Part shown: piece after piece, positions 34,060-44,804 of the stretch
How the letters are laid out: every line of letters begins with the position of its first letter
Numbering within the stretch: the stretch's first letter is position 1
Source of the DNA: Bacteroides caecimuris
GTDB lineage: Bacteria; Bacteroidota; Bacteroidia; Bacteroidales; Bacteroidaceae
Length of the DNA stretch: 64,000 nucleotides
Direction: 5' to 3'
Assembly (NCBI RefSeq): GCF_001688725.2
Contig: NZ_CP015401.2
Location: 4,596,001-4,660,000 of the forward strand
The notes under the pieces: generated by a model
The model's input: the letters and a program-made list of their open reading frames with translations, nothing else
The model's database searches: none
Told to the model about the DNA's origin: nothing
Made by a program: the position numbers and the translations under genes

Positions 34060-34758
34060 ATGGATAAGACTATAGAAGATGATGAGTTAGGGCGTTTGGT
34101 GGTACGTGTCAATTCACGTGCGAGAAATCTTGTGTTTCGTACGAAGAGTGATGCTGTTTATGTTTCAGTTCCTCCCGGCACTACATTGAAAGAAGTGAAA
34201 CAGGCCATCGAGAACCTGCGTGGAAAACTTCTAGCTTCCCGGCAACAAATCACTCGCCCGTTGATTGATTTGAATTATAAGATTGATGCGGAACATTTTA
34301 AACTGTCCTTGGTGTCCGGCGAGAAAGATCAGTTTCTGGCTAATTCCCGTCTGGGGGTGATGGAGATTGTTTGTCCGCCTCGTGCCGATTTTACAGATGA
34401 GAAACTGCAAAGCTGGTTGCATAAGGTTATTGAAGAATCGTTGAGACGAAATGCCAAAAGTATTCTGCCTTCACGTTTGGCCTTCTTGTCCAAGCAATGC
34501 GGATTGCCTTATTCGAGTGTGAAAATAAACTCCAGCCAGGGCAGATGGGGGAGTTGTTCGGCACGAAAAGCTATTAATTTATCCTATTATCTGGTTTTAC
34601 TGCCTTCTCATTTGATAGACTACGTGTTGTTGCACGAATTATGTCATACCCGTGAGATGAATCATAGCGAACGGTTCTGGGCGTTGCTCAATCAATTTAC
34701 AGAAGGAAAAGCATTGGCCTTGCGGGGAGAATTGAGAAAGTACCGTACGGAAATCTAA
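34060..34758 (+). CDS. YgjP/SprT-like metallopeptidase (DUF45)
   Basis: A 232-aa protein. The start at 34060 is supported by a rare clear ribosome-binding site, AGGAGG at 34049-34054, and replaces the in-frame ATG at 33976. HELCHTREMNH gives the zinc-binding H-E-x-x-H plus a third histidine, and SSQGRWGSCSARKAINLSYYL is the conserved segment of the YgjP family. Function is not firmly established; it is often linked to restriction or housekeeping contexts. It converges on the membrane protein gene at 34814. Confidence 0.85.
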   Translation: MDKTIEDDELGRLVVRVNSRARNLVFRTKSDAVYVSVPPGTTLKEVKQAIENLRGKLLASRQQITRPLIDLNYKIDAEHFKLSLVSGEKDQFLANSRLGVMEIVCPPRADFTDEKLQSWLHKVIEESLRRNAKSILPSRLAFLSKQCGLPYSSVKINSSQGRWGSCSARKAINLSYYLVLLPSHLIDYVLLHELCHTREMNHSERFWALLNQFTEGKALALRGELRKYRTEI

Positions 34759-34813
34759 ATCTTATACATTTCTGATGATGGTTCGTTATGATACGTAATA
34801 GGGGGATATGTCT

Positions 34814-35212
34814 TTATTGTTTGGCTAATTGTTTAATCCCGTCCGATTCTTTTTCAAACTGATAAGTTCCTCCTTTTTCGCTAAGGTCAAACGTAGAGAC
34901 TAATTCTGTGTTATTGTCTACGATCAATAAAGCGCTTTGTTCTGCAAAACGTCCTACTTCTACTGTGTAAGGCTCTTCTGATATGGCTTTATTCGAAATG
35001 AGACTATCGTTGACAAACAAAGAAATCGAATCTCCGGCAAAACCTTTTACCAGACTGATTGTGTAACTTTCAATGAAATGACGTTCTTCCTGCTTTTCCC
35101 GTTGTAGCCGCATACTCATGTATACGAAAATAACCACGACAAAAATGACGGCAAAAGCAAGAATGCCGTTACCTACCATAAACTGTTTATTAGTGTTGAG
35201 ACGATGTGCCAT
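34814..35212 (-). CDS. Single-span membrane protein of unknown function
   Basis: A 132-aa protein. Residues 1-12 are cytoplasmic, then FMVGNGILAFAVIFVVVIFVYM is one membrane helix, and the remaining 95 residues form a probably periplasmic beta-rich domain (SIVL-type strands, acidic). I recognise no family. It is transcribed away from rimP; a weak box (TATCTTTA, minus strand, near 35240) could be its promoter. No functional hint comes from the neighbours. Confidence 0.7.
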   Translation of the reverse strand: MAHRLNTNKQFMVGNGILAFAVIFVVVIFVYMSMRLQREKQEERHFIESYTISLVKGFAGDSISLFVNDSLISNKAISEEPYTVEVGRFAEQSALLIVDNNTELVSTFDLSEKGGTYQFEKESDGIKQLAKQ

Positions 35213-35286
35213 AGTCGTTATTTTTTAAATTGCGGCGTAAAGATACGAATATAGCACTGTTAATTCATACTTTTTTTCTTTAATGT

Positions 35287-35317
35287 TTTGTAGTCGAACA
35301 GATTATTTATATCTTTG
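35287..35317 (+). promoter_or_regulatory. Promoter of the rimP-nusA-infB operon
   Basis: TTTG (35287-35290), a 19-base spacer and TATCTTTG (35310-35317): an exact Bacteroides consensus. In the leader, GGAG (35340-35343) and CTCC (35355-35358) followed by eight T could form a weak hairpin ahead of rimP, a possible attenuator. Confidence 0.7.
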
Positions 35318-35384
35318 CAACCGGAAACGGATGAAAGGTGGAGGGGCAATTAAGCTCCTTTTTTTGTTCTTATATAGCTAATAA

Positions 35385-35852
35385 ATGATAGAAAAGAAAA
35401 CTGTTTGTCAGATTGTAGAAGAATGGCTGGAAGGAAAAGACTACTTTTTAGTAGAGGTAACCGTCAGCCCGGATGACAAAATTGTGGTCGAAATAGACCA
35501 TGCAGAAGGTGTTTGGATTGAAGATTGTGTGGAGCTTAGCCGCTACATAGAGTCGAAACTGAACCGTGAAGAGGAAGATTATGAACTGGAAGTTGGGTCG
35601 GCCGGTATCGGACAACCCTTCAAAGTGCTGCAACAGTATTATATCCACATCGGACAAGAGGTGGAAGTATTGACTACGGACGGACGAAAACTGGCCGGTA
35701 TACTGAAAGATGCCGACGAAGAGAAGTTTACGGTAACCGTGCAAAAGAAAGTAAAACTAGAGGGAGCCAAACGTCCGAAACTGGTAGAAGAGGACGAACC
35801 CTTCACTTATGAGCAAATAAAATATACTAAATACTTAATTAGCTTTAAATAG
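35385..35852 (+). CDS. rimP: Ribosome maturation factor RimP
   Basis: A 155-aa protein matching RimP: VTVSPDDKIVVEIDHAEGV, CVELSRYIESKLNREE and YELEVGSAGIGQPFKV (the LEVSSPG-type motif), followed by an Sm-like C-terminal domain with VLTTDGRKLAGIL. It assists 30S subunit assembly. It is followed by nusA after two bases, the conserved rimP-nusA-infB order of bacteria. Confidence 0.92.
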   Translation: MIEKKTVCQIVEEWLEGKDYFLVEVTVSPDDKIVVEIDHAEGVWIEDCVELSRYIESKLNREEEDYELEVGSAGIGQPFKVLQQYYIHIGQEVEVLTTDGRKLAGILKDADEEKFTVTVQKKVKLEGAKRPKLVEEDEPFTYEQIKYTKYLISFK

Positions 35853-35854
35853 TT

Positions 35855-37138
35855 ATGGCCAAAAAAGAAGAAACAATCAGCTTGATTGATACATTTTCGG
35901 AATTTAAGGAACTGAAAAATATCGATAGAACGACGATGGTTAGCGTACTCGAAGAGTCGTTCCGTAGCGTAATCGCGAAAATGTTTGGCACCGATGAAAA
36001 TTACGATGTGATCGTGAACCCGGACAAGGGGGACTTCGAGATCTGGCGTAACCGTGAAGTTGTGGCCGATGAAGATTTGACTAACCCGAATATGCAGATT
36101 TCGTTGAGCGAAGCACAGAAGATCGATGCTTCCTACGAAGAAGGTGAAGAGGTGACTGACGAAGTGATCTTTGCCAAATTCGGACGTCGTGCTATCCTGA
36201 ATCTCCGCCAGACATTGGCTTCCAAAATTCTGGAACTTGAGAAAGACAGTATTTATAATAAATATATAGATAAGGTAGGTACAATCATCAACGCAGAAGT
36301 GTATCAGATCTGGAAGAAAGAAATGTTACTCTTAGATGATGAAGGAAACGAGTTGCTATTGCCTAAGACCGAACAGATCCCGAGTGATTTCTATCGCAAA
36401 GGTGAAACGGCCCGTGCAGTAGTTGCCCGCGTGGATAACAAGAATAATAATCCTAAGATTATCTTGTCACGTACTTCTCCCGTTTTCCTGCAACGTTTGT
36501 TCGAGATGGAAGTACCCGAAATTAATGATGGTTTGATTACCATCAAGAAGATTGCCCGTATCCCTGGCGAACGTGCCAAGATTGCGGTAGAATCTTACGA
36601 TGACAGAATCGACCCTGTAGGAGCCTGTGTAGGTGTAAAGGGAAGTCGTATTCATGGCATTGTTCGTGAACTTCGCAATGAGAACATCGATGTAATCAAT
36701 TACACATCGAACATCTCATTGTTTATACAGCGCGCTTTAAGCCCGGCCAAGATTTCTTCTATCCGTCTGAATGAGGAAGAGAAGAAAGCAGAGGTTTTCC
36801 TCAAACCGGAAGAAGTTTCGCTGGCTATCGGTAAAGGCGGTTTGAATATCAAACTGGCCAGTATGTTAACTGAGTACACTATCGACGTGTTCCGTGAGTT
36901 GGATGAGAGTGTAGCGGATGAAGATATCTATCTTGATGAGTTCAGAGACGAAATCGACGGATGGGTAATCGACGCCATCAAGGCTATCGGCATCGATACA
37001 GCGAAGGCTGTGTTGAATGCTCCTCGTGAGATGTTGATTGAAAAGACGGACTTGGAAGAAGAGACAGTGGACGAGGTAATACGCATTTTGAAATCGGAGT
37101 TTGAAGAAGAAGAACCTTCCATTGAGAATAAAGATTGA
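35855..37138 (+). CDS. nusA: Transcription termination/antitermination factor NusA
   Basis: A 427-aa protein: NusA N-terminal RNA-polymerase-binding domain (about 1-125), S1 domain (about 130-200, with GETARAVVARV), then two KH domains (VGACVGVKGSRIHGIVREL and SLAIGKGGLNIKLA). The C-terminal acidic repeats of gamma-proteobacterial NusA are absent, as is usual in this group. It binds paused RNA polymerase and shapes termination and antitermination. It is the second gene of the rimP operon. Confidence 0.94.
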   Translation: MAKKEETISLIDTFSEFKELKNIDRTTMVSVLEESFRSVIAKMFGTDENYDVIVNPDKGDFEIWRNREVVADEDLTNPNMQISLSEAQKIDASYEEGEEVTDEVIFAKFGRRAILNLRQTLASKILELEKDSIYNKYIDKVGTIINAEVYQIWKKEMLLLDDEGNELLLPKTEQIPSDFYRKGETARAVVARVDNKNNNPKIILSRTSPVFLQRLFEMEVPEINDGLITIKKIARIPGERAKIAVESYDDRIDPVGACVGVKGSRIHGIVRELRNENIDVINYTSNISLFIQRALSPAKISSIRLNEEEKKAEVFLKPEEVSLAIGKGGLNIKLASMLTEYTIDVFRELDESVADEDIYLDEFRDEIDGWVIDAIKAIGIDTAKAVLNAPREMLIEKTDLEEETVDEVIRILKSEFEEEEPSIENKD

Positions 37139-37249
37139 AATTGAAGAGTAAAAGTGGCGATGCAATATAATGCTGCAGACTTTTATTTTTTAGTTTTCAA
37201 TTCTCAATTTTCAATTTAACAAGCTCCATTTATTCATTAATTTTAAAAT
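37139..37249. other. nusA-infB gap with inverted AT-rich words
   Basis: AATTGAAGAGTAAAAGT near 37140 and ACTTTTATTTTTTAG with TTTTCAATT words near 37180-37215 are partly complementary and could pair. No promoter consensus was recognised, so infB probably depends on read-through from nusA. Confidence 0.3.
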
Positions 37250-40200
37250 ATGACGATAAGGTTAAACAAAGTTACAAGAGATTTGAACGTAGGAATCGCG
37301 ACGGTAGTTGAGTTCCTGCAAAAGAAAGGGCATACCGTAGAGGCTAATCCTAATACAAAAATTAGCGAGGAGCAATACGCTATACTCGTAAAAGAGTTTA
37401 GTACAGATAAGAACCTTAGACTTGAATCGGAGCGTTTCATACAGGAACGTCAGAATAAGGAACGTAATAAGGCGTCTGTTTCGATTGAAGGCTTCGAAAA
37501 GCAGCCGGAGAAACAGAAGTCGGAAGATGTGATTAAGACAGTCGTACCTGAGGATGCACGTCCGAAGTTTAAACCTGTCGGAAAAATTGATTTGGATAAA
37601 CTGAATGGTCGTAAAACTGAAAAGGTGGAGAAAGAGCCGGAACAGAAACAAGAAGTACCTGTTGTAGAACGGCCCGTCGTTAAACCCGAAGTAAAAAAGG
37701 AGCTCGAGAAGGGAGAATCCGAGGTGAAGAAAGAAGAGGTGGTGACACCTCCTGTTTCTGTAGTAGATCCTACTCCAGTGGTAGCTGAGCCCGTAGTAAT
37801 GCCGGAACCTGTAGTGGAGACGAAGCCGGTAGAAGTTGAAAAAGTAGTAGAAGAAGTGAAAAAAGAAGAGCCGAAGGTAGTAGAAACTGTACCTGTGAAG
37901 GCGGAAGAACATAAAGAAGAAAAAAAGGTGGAAACCGCACAGGCTGAAGTAACCCCGGTAGCCGAAAAAGCACCGGAGGATGATGGCGTTTTCAAAATCC
38001 GTCAACCGGAATTAGGCGCGAAGATCAATGTGATCGGTCAGATCGACTTGGCTGCATTGAACCAGTCTACTCGTCCGAAGAAGAAATCGAAGGAGGAGAA
38101 GCGTCGCGAACGTGAAGAGAAAGAGAAGATCCGTCAGGACCAGAAGAAATTGATGAAGGAAGCCATCATCAAAGAGATCCGTAAGGATGATTCTAAGTTG
38201 GTGAAGAACGGTTCAAAAGAGAACGCAGATGCTGCTAAGAAAAAACGTAACCGTATCAACAAAGAAAAGGTAGACGTTAATAATGTTGCGACTTCCAACT
38301 TTGCTGCACCGAGACCTAATATACAAGGTAAAGGCGGTAATGGCAATAACAACGGCCAGGGCGGACAAGGAAATAATAACAGAAGAAATAACAACAATAA
38401 TAAGGAGCGCTTCAAGAAGCCGGTTATCAAACAGGAAGTGAGCGAGGAAGACGTAGCAAAACAGGTAAAAGAAACTCTTGCGCGTCTGACAACCAAAGGT
38501 AAGAACAAGGCGTCCAAATACCGTAAAGAAAAACGTGAAATGGCTTCCAACCGTATGCAGGAACTGGAAGATCAGGAAATGGCAGACAGCAAGGTATTGA
38601 AGTTGACCGAGTTCGTTACGGCTAACGAATTGGCAACGATGATGGATATATCTGTTAATCAGGTTATCGGTACTTGTATGAGTATTGGTATCATGGTTTC
38701 CATCAACCAGCGTCTGGATGCGGAAACAATCAATCTGGTGGCAGAAGAGTTCGGATTCAAGACAGAATATGTAAGTGCAGAAGTGGCACAAGCTATCGTT
38801 GAAGAAGAAGATGCTCCGGAAGATTTGCAACCGCGCGCTCCGATTGTTACAGTGATGGGACACGTTGACCACGGTAAGACATCTTTGCTCGACTATATCC
38901 GTAAGGCGAATGTAATTGCCGGTGAGGCCGGAGGTATTACACAACATATTGGTGCATACAATGTGAAACTGGAAGACGGACGCCGCATTACGTTCCTTGA
39001 TACTCCGGGTCACGAAGCGTTTACCGCTATGCGTGCACGTGGTGCGAAAGTAACGGATATAGCCATCATTATCGTGGCTGCCGATGATAATGTGATGCCG
39101 CAGACGAAAGAAGCGATCAATCACGCGGTGGCTGCCGGTGTACCTATTGTGTTTGCAATCAATAAGGTAGATAAACCGACGGCAAATCCGGATAAAATTA
39201 AAGAAGAACTGGCTGCCATGAATTTCCTTGTTGAAGAATGGGGAGGTAAATATCAGTCGCAAGATATCTCTGCCAAGAAAGGTATAGGTGTGGAAGATTT
39301 GCTGGAAAAAGTATTGCTCGAAGCGGAAATGCTTGAACTGAAAGCAAACCCGAACCGGAATGCTACGGGGTCTATCATCGAATCTTCATTGGATAAGGGA
39401 CGTGGATATGTAGCTACTGTATTGGTATCTAACGGTACTCTGAAAGTGGGAGACATCATACTGGCAGGAACTAGTTACGGACGTGTGAAGGCTATGTTCA
39501 ACGAGCGTAACCAACGTATCAAGGAAGCAGGACCTTCCGAACCGGCTTTGGTATTGGGATTGAACGGTGCACCTGCTGCAGGTGATACATTCCACGTGGT
39601 TGAAACCGATCAGGAAGCTCGTGAAATCACCAACAAACGTGAGCAGTTGGCTCGTGAACAGGGCTTGCGTACACAGAAGATCCTTACGTTGGATGAGTTG
39701 GGCCGTCGTATTGCTTTGGGTAACTTCCAGGAATTGAATATCATCGTTAAGGGTGACGTGGACGGTTCTGTTGAGGCATTGAGCGACTCGTTGATCAAAT
39801 TGTCTACGGAACAAATCCAGGTAAATGTCATCCATAAGGGTGTGGGAGCAATTTCCGAATCGGATGTTTCTCTGGCTGCCGCTTCGGATGCGATTATCGT
39901 CGGATTCCAGGTACGTCCTTCAGGTGCTGCCGCTAAAATGGCTGAACAGGAAGGTGTCGACATCCGTAAGTACTCTGTCATCTACGATGCAATCGAAGAG
40001 GTGAAGTCTGCTATGGAAGGTATGTTGGCTCCGGAATTGAAGGAACAAATCACGGCAACTATCGAAATCCGCGAAGTATTCAACATCACGAAGGTGGGTT
40101 TGGTAGCCGGTGCAATGGTGAAGACCGGAAAGGTGAAACGAAGCGACAAGGCTCGTTTGATCCGCGATGGTATTGTAATCTTTACCGGAAACATCAACGC

Positions 40201-40339
40201 ATTGAAACGCTTCAAGGACGATGTGAAGGAAGTCGGTACAAACTTCGAGTGTGGTATCAGTCTGGTGAACTGCAACGACATGAAGGTAGGCGATATGATC
40301 GAGACATTCGAAGAAATAGAAGTGAAACAGACTTTATGA
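37250..40339 (+). CDS. infB: Translation initiation factor IF-2
   Basis: A 1029-aa protein. The N-terminal about 430 residues are low complexity: proline-, valine- and glutamate-rich first, then lysine-rich, then a glycine/asparagine run ([15 protein letters not shown]). The GTPase starts at G537 with GHVDHGKTS, then DTPGHEAF and NKVD; the later beta-barrel and C-terminal domains follow, ending EEIEVKQTL. It places fMet-tRNA on the 30S subunit and helps subunit joining. Long ORFs on the opposite strand over this gene reflect its biased composition. Confidence 0.95.
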   Translation: MTIRLNKVTRDLNVGIATVVEFLQKKGHTVEANPNTKISEEQYAILVKEFSTDKNLRLESERFIQERQNKERNKASVSIEGFEKQPEKQKSEDVIKTVVPEDARPKFKPVGKIDLDKLNGRKTEKVEKEPEQKQEVPVVERPVVKPEVKKELEKGESEVKKEEVVTPPVSVVDPTPVVAEPVVMPEPVVETKPVEVEKVVEEVKKEEPKVVETVPVKAEEHKEEKKVETAQAEVTPVAEKAPEDDGVFKIRQPELGAKINVIGQIDLAALNQSTRPKKKSKEEKRREREEKEKIRQDQKKLMKEAIIKEIRKDDSKLVKNGSKENADAAKKKRNRINKEKVDVNNVATSNFAAPRPNIQGKGGNGNNNGQGGQGNNNRRNNNNNKERFKKPVIKQEVSEEDVAKQVKETLARLTTKGKNKASKYRKEKREMASNRMQELEDQEMADSKVLKLTEFVTANELATMMDISVNQVIGTCMSIGIMVSINQRLDAETINLVAEEFGFKTEYVSAEVAQAIVEEEDAPEDLQPRAPIVTVMGHVDHGKTSLLDYIRKANVIAGEAGGITQHIGAYNVKLEDGRRITFLDTPGHEAFTAMRARGAKVTDIAIIIVAADDNVMPQTKEAINHAVAAGVPIVFAINKVDKPTANPDKIKEELAAMNFLVEEWGGKYQSQDISAKKGIGVEDLLEKVLLEAEMLELKANPNRNATGSIIESSLDKGRGYVATVLVSNGTLKVGDIILAGTSYGRVKAMFNERNQRIKEAGPSEPALVLGLNGAPAAGDTFHVVETDQEAREITNKREQLAREQGLRTQKILTLDELGRRIALGNFQELNIIVKGDVDGSVEALSDSLIKLSTEQIQVNVIHKGVGAISESDVSLAAASDAIIVGFQVRPSGAAAKMAEQEGVDIRKYSVIYDAIEEVKSAMEGMLAPELKEQITATIEIREVFNITKVGLVAGAMVKTGKVKRSDKARLIRDGIVIFTGNINALKRFKDDVKEVGTNFECGISLVNCNDMKVGDMIETFEEIEVKQTL

Positions 40340-40550
40340 TTTATGAGTTATGATTTATGAATTATAAGGGTATAAGGCCATTCGTGAAGTAATGGTTGAA
40401 ACAATAGATGGGTGGTAATGTGGTACTATTTTATATGGGACACCACCTTACCACTTTATTGTTTTATCACCTGACAGAAATATAAATCATAGATCATAAA
40501 TCATAAATCACAGGAACATAAATTATAAATCACAAATCATAAATCACAAC
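40340..40550. repeat. Nested inverted repeats between infB and cvpA, with a terminator-like hairpin
   Basis: GTGGTAATGTGGT (40412-40424) pairs with ACCACCTTACCAC (40442-40454) with one mismatch, then TTTATTGTTTT, a likely terminator for infB. Around it are several TGATTTATGA words on the left (40339-40368) and TCATAAATCA or ATAAATCA words on the right (about 40485-40548), complementary to each other. The right-hand words continue to the cvpA start codon. Confidence 0.55.
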
Positions 40551-41081
40551 GTGGCAACGATTGATATCATTATCCTGATTGTAATAGGTGCCGGAGCGGT
40601 GGTAGGCTTTGTAAAAGGCTTTATCCGTCAGTTGGCTTCTATTTTGGGGTTAATAGTCGGGCTGCTGGCGGCGAAAGCTTTGTATGTCTCTTTGGCGGCG
40701 AAACTTTGCCCGACAGTGACGGATTCGATGACAGTTGCGCAGGTGTTGGCTTTTATCATGATCTGGATTGCCGTGCCGTTGATCTTTGTACTGATAGCTT
40801 CGTTATTGACAAAAGCAATGCAGGCGATCTCGCTGAACTGGCTGAACCGCTGGTTAGGAAGTGGACTGGGAGCACTTAAGTTTCTGTTGTTAACAAGTGT
40901 AGTGATCGGAGCGATAGAGTTTGTAGATAGCGATAATAAGTTAATTAGTGCAACAAAAAAGGAAGAATCTTTGTTATATTATCCGATGGAAACGTTTGCG
41001 GGGATTTTTTTTCCTGCTGCGAAGAATATGACGCAACAATATATATTAGAGAATAAAGATGCAACAAGAAGAACCCAATAA
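40551..41081 (+). CDS. CvpA family membrane protein
   Basis: A 176-aa protein with a GTG start. Four hydrophobic segments (for example [20 protein letters not shown] and [17 protein letters not shown]) and [17 protein letters not shown] match the CvpA/colicin V production family. The family is found near purine, cell-wall or secretion genes in many bacteria; its molecular role is unclear. The sufB reading frame begins inside its last codons, suggesting coupling to the suf operon. Confidence 0.82.
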   Translation: MATIDIIILIVIGAGAVVGFVKGFIRQLASILGLIVGLLAAKALYVSLAAKLCPTVTDSMTVAQVLAFIMIWIAVPLIFVLIASLLTKAMQAISLNWLNRWLGSGLGALKFLLLTSVVIGAIEFVDSDNKLISATKKEESLLYYPMETFAGIFFPAAKNMTQQYILENKDATRRTQ

Positions 41082-42561
41082 AATGAAACCCAATCAGAAA
41101 GACGAACTCGAAAAGAAGACTGTTAATGAGTTTGTCCGGAAATTTGCGGAGGAGAAATATAAATACGGCTTCACCACAGAGGTGCATACAGACATCATTG
41201 AGCGTGGGCTTAATGAAGATGTCATTCGTCTGATTTCATCGAAGAAAGACGAACCGGAGTGGTTACTGGAGTTTCGCTTGAAAGCGTATCGCCACTGGCT
41301 GACGCTGGAGATGCCGACTTGGGCACATCTCCGTATCCCTGAAATTGACTATCAGGCGATTTCTTATTATGCCGATCCGACGAAGAAGAAAGAAGGACCG
41401 AAGAGCATGGAGGAAGTCGATCCTGAATTGATAAAGACGTTTAATAAGCTGGGTATTCCTTTGGAGGAACAGATGGCTCTTAGCGGAATGGCGGTGGATG
41501 CCGTTATGGACTCCGTTTCCGTAAAGACAACTTTCAAGGAAACGTTGATGGAGAAAGGGATTATCTTCTGCTCGTTCAGTGAAGCCGTGCGGGAACATCC
41601 CGATTTGGTGAAGAAATATATGGGCTCGGTGGTAGGTTACCGGGATAATTTCTTTGCCGCATTGAACTCCGCTGTCTTTTCCGACGGCTCTTTTGTGTAT
41701 ATTCCGAAAGGAGTACGTTGTCCGATGGAACTTTCCACTTATTTCCGTATCAATGCCCGTAACACGGGGCAGTTTGAACGTACGCTAATTGTGGCGGACG
41801 ACGATTCGTATGTTTCTTATCTGGAAGGATGTACGGCGCCGATGCGGGATGAAAATCAGTTGCATGCCGCTATCGTTGAGATAATCGTGCACGACCGTGC
41901 AGAGGTAAAATATAGCACTGTTCAGAACTGGTATCCGGGCGATGCAGAAGGTAAGGGCGGTGTATACAACTTTGTGACTAAACGCGGTAACTGCAAGGGA
42001 GTGGATAGTAAATTATCCTGGACACAAGTGGAAACCGGTTCGGCAATCACTTGGAAATACCCTTCCTGTATTCTGACGGGCGATAACTCGACCGCTGAAT
42101 TCTATTCCGTAGCTGTAACGAACAACTGTCAGCAGGCTGATACCGGAACGAAAATGATCCATCTGGGCAAGAACACCCGCAGTACGATTGTAAGTAAAGG
42201 AATTTCCGCCGGACATAGTGAGAACTCCTATCGTGGGTTGGTACGTGTGGCGGAGAAAGCGGATAATGCCCGTAATTATAGCCAGTGTGATTCTCTCTTG
42301 TTGGGAGATAAATGCGGTGCGCATACTTTCCCTTATATGGATATTCACAATGAAACGGCAGTGGTGGAACATGAAGCCACAACGAGCAAGATCAGTGAAG
42401 ACCAGATATTCTATTGCAACCAGCGCGGTATTCCGACAGAAGACGCTATCGGACTTATTGTGAACGGATATGCAAAAGAAGTATTGAATAAACTTCCGAT
42501 GGAATTTGCGGTAGAAGCACAGAAGCTGCTTACTATCTCGTTGGAAGGAAGTGTGGGGTGA
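41059..42561 (+). CDS. sufB: Fe-S cluster assembly protein SufB
   Basis: A 500-aa protein of the SufB/SufD beta-helix family. Typical SufB segments include [56 protein letters not shown] and [20 protein letters not shown]. It forms the SufBC2D scaffold, where a new Fe-S cluster is built. Two starts are possible: 41059, which overlaps cvpA by 23 bases, or 41083, just after the cvpA stop. The family does not settle this. It is the first gene of sufBCDS. Confidence 0.94.
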   Translation: MQQEEPNKMKPNQKDELEKKTVNEFVRKFAEEKYKYGFTTEVHTDIIERGLNEDVIRLISSKKDEPEWLLEFRLKAYRHWLTLEMPTWAHLRIPEIDYQAISYYADPTKKKEGPKSMEEVDPELIKTFNKLGIPLEEQMALSGMAVDAVMDSVSVKTTFKETLMEKGIIFCSFSEAVREHPDLVKKYMGSVVGYRDNFFAALNSAVFSDGSFVYIPKGVRCPMELSTYFRINARNTGQFERTLIVADDDSYVSYLEGCTAPMRDENQLHAAIVEIIVHDRAEVKYSTVQNWYPGDAEGKGGVYNFVTKRGNCKGVDSKLSWTQVETGSAITWKYPSCILTGDNSTAEFYSVAVTNNCQQADTGTKMIHLGKNTRSTIVSKGISAGHSENSYRGLVRVAEKADNARNYSQCDSLLLGDKCGAHTFPYMDIHNETAVVEHEATTSKISEDQIFYCNQRGIPTEDAIGLIVNGYAKEVLNKLPMEFAVEAQKLLTISLEGSVG

Positions 42562-42675
42562 TTTACTAGTTGGCAATTTACGATTTACTATTTGGCTGCG
42601 CGCTTATGGTGGTAAATTGTCGGTAGTATGGGGCTTTAATAGTAAATAGTAAATGGAAAAATAGTACATATAATC
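42562..42675. other. sufB-sufC gap with complementary words
   Basis: ATTTACTATTTGGC near 42582 and AATAGTAAATAGTAAAT near 42638 contain complementary TTTACTATT/AATAGTAAA words that could pair. No promoter or gene was seen; sufC is probably reached by read-through. Confidence 0.3.
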
Positions 42676-43428
42676 ATGTTAGAAATAAAAGACCTGCATG
42701 CCAGCATTAATGGCAAAGAGATATTGAAGGGTATTAACCTGACGGTGAATCCCGGTGAGGTGCACGCTATTATGGGGCCGAATGGCTCCGGTAAAAGTAC
42801 GCTTTCTTCCGTATTGGTGGGAAATCCGGCTTTTGAGGTAACAAAAGGTTCGGTCACGTTTTATGGAAAGAACCTGTTGGAGTTGAGTCCTGAAGATCGT
42901 AGCCATGAAGGAATCTTTCTTAGTTTCCAGTATCCGGTAGAGATTCCGGGTGTGAGCATGGTCAACTTTATGCGTGCTGCTGTGAATGAGCAACGCAAAT
43001 ATAAAGGTCTGCCTGCGCTGACAGCCAGTGAGTTTCTGAAACTGATGCGTGAGAAACGTGCGGTAGTAGAGCTGGATAATAAGTTGGCTAACCGCTCGGT
43101 GAATGAAGGCTTTTCGGGTGGTGAAAAGAAACGGAATGAGATCTTCCAGATGGCTATGTTGGAACCGCGGTTGAGCATCCTTGATGAGACAGACTCCGGT
43201 TTGGATATTGATGCGCTCCGTATTGTTGCGGAGGGAGTGAACAAACTGAAAACTCCTGAAACAAGCACGATCGTTATTACTCACTACCAACGTTTGCTCG
43301 ATTATATCAAACCTGATATTGTGCATGTCCTTTATAAAGGTCGTATCGTAAAAACAGCCGGACCGGAACTTGCGCTGGAACTGGAAGAAAAAGGATATGA
43401 TTGGATCAAGAAAGAAGTAGGAGAATAA
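42676..43428 (+). CDS. sufC: Fe-S cluster assembly ATPase SufC
   Basis: A 250-aa ABC-type ATPase. Walker [10 protein letters not shown] (near residue 36), signature [10 protein letters not shown], Walker [13 protein letters not shown], and ITHYQRLL with the H-loop histidine. The FSGGEKKR signature and the [12 protein letters not shown] form are specific for SufC among ABC ATPases. It powers the SufBC2D scaffold in the cytoplasm. It lies between sufB and sufD and starts 13 bases before sufD. Confidence 0.95.
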   Translation: MLEIKDLHASINGKEILKGINLTVNPGEVHAIMGPNGSGKSTLSSVLVGNPAFEVTKGSVTFYGKNLLELSPEDRSHEGIFLSFQYPVEIPGVSMVNFMRAAVNEQRKYKGLPALTASEFLKLMREKRAVVELDNKLANRSVNEGFSGGEKKRNEIFQMAMLEPRLSILDETDSGLDIDALRIVAEGVNKLKTPETSTIVITHYQRLLDYIKPDIVHVLYKGRIVKTAGPELALELEEKGYDWIKKEVGE

Positions 43429-43441
43429 CAAATAATAAGTT

Positions 43442-44785
43442 ATGATAGTTGAACAACAATATATAGACCTCTTCTCACAGACGGAAGCAATGATCTGCAA
43501 GCATAGCGTCGAAGTGCTAAATGTGCCTCGTGCAGCTGCATTTGCCGATTTTGAGCGGCTCGGATTTCCGACCCGTAAGATGGAGAAGTACAAATATACG
43601 GATGTGAGCAAGTATTTTGAACCGGATTATGGTTTAAACTTGAATCGTCTGGCTATTCCAGTCAATCCGTATGAAGTGTTTAAGTGCGATGTGCCGAATA
43701 TGAGTACCGCCCTCTATTTTGTGGTAAATGACGCATTTTATAATAGAGTACTTCCTAAAGTCAATCTGCCGGAGGGTGTGATTTTCGGCAGCCTGAAAGA
43801 AGTGGCGGGGCAGCATCCGGAATTGGTGAAGAAGTATTACGGTCAGTTGGCAGATACTTCCAAAGATGGGGTGACTGCTTTCAATACCGCTTTTGCGCAA
43901 GACGGTGTTGTATTTTATGTGCCGAAGAATGTAGTGGTAGAAAAACCGATCCAGCTGGTAAATATCCTACGTGCAGATGTCAACTTCATGGTGAACCGTC
44001 GTGTACTGATCATCTTGGAGGATGGCGCGCAAGCCCGTCTGCTGATTTGTGACCATGCAATGGATAACGTGAACTTCCTGGCAACACAAGTGATTGAAGT
44101 ATTTGCAGGTGAGAACACGGTATTCGATATGTATGAATTGGAAGAAACACATACAAGCACCGTTCGTATCAGCAACCTGTATGTAAAGCAGGAGGCAAAC
44201 AGCAATGTATTGTTGAATGGAATGACTTTGCATAATGGTACTACCCGCAACACCACTGAAGTATTGTTGGCAGGAGAAGGAGCCGAGATAAACCTCTGTG
44301 GCATGGCAATTGCCGATAAGAACCAGCATGTAGACAATCATACAAGCATTGACCATGCCGTACCGAACTGCACCAGCAATGAACTGTTCAAGTACGTACT
44401 CGACGATCAGTCGGTAGGTGCGTTTGCCGGACTGGTACTGGTGCGTCCCGATGCGCAACATACGAACTCCCAGCAGACTAACCGGAATCTTTGTGCTACG
44501 CGTGATGCAAGAATGTACACACAACCCCAATTGGAGATTTACGCGGATGATGTGAAATGTTCGCATGGAGCAACGGTAGGCCAGTTGGATGAGGGGGCAT
44601 TATTCTATATGCGTTCACGAGGTATTGCGGAGAAAGAAGCCCGTTTGTTATTGATGTTCGCATTTGTCAATGAAGTGATTGATACCATCCGTTTGGAGGC
44701 ACTGAAAGACCGCCTGCATCTATTGGTAGAGAAACGTTTCCGTGGCGAGCTGAACAGATGTCAGGGCTGTGCCATTTGTAAGTAA
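43442..44785 (+). CDS. sufD: Fe-S cluster assembly protein SufD
   Basis: A 447-aa protein. LGFPTRKMEKYKYTDVSKYF is the SufD N-terminal region, and VFYVPKNVVVEKPIQLVNI with the later KCSHGATVGQLDEGALFYMRSRG are the conserved SufD segments. It is the structural partner of SufB in the SufBC2D complex and is needed for iron acquisition. It ends CQGCAICK, a small cysteine-rich tail. sufS follows after 19 bases. Confidence 0.94.
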   Translation: MIVEQQYIDLFSQTEAMICKHSVEVLNVPRAAAFADFERLGFPTRKMEKYKYTDVSKYFEPDYGLNLNRLAIPVNPYEVFKCDVPNMSTALYFVVNDAFYNRVLPKVNLPEGVIFGSLKEVAGQHPELVKKYYGQLADTSKDGVTAFNTAFAQDGVVFYVPKNVVVEKPIQLVNILRADVNFMVNRRVLIILEDGAQARLLICDHAMDNVNFLATQVIEVFAGENTVFDMYELEETHTSTVRISNLYVKQEANSNVLLNGMTLHNGTTRNTTEVLLAGEGAEINLCGMAIADKNQHVDNHTSIDHAVPNCTSNELFKYVLDDQSVGAFAGLVLVRPDAQHTNSQQTNRNLCATRDARMYTQPQLEIYADDVKCSHGATVGQLDEGALFYMRSRGIAEKEARLLLMFAFVNEVIDTIRLEALKDRLHLLVEKRFRGELNRCQGCAICK

Positions 44786-44804
44786 CCACTAATAATTAAT
44801 AAAC

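Noticed and set aside
38213..39262. 349-aa frame opposite infB, and similar long frames at 37262-38005
   Set aside because: They lie fully antisense to infB, have skewed composition (H, C, F or Y rich) and no start signals; shadows of a conserved gene.
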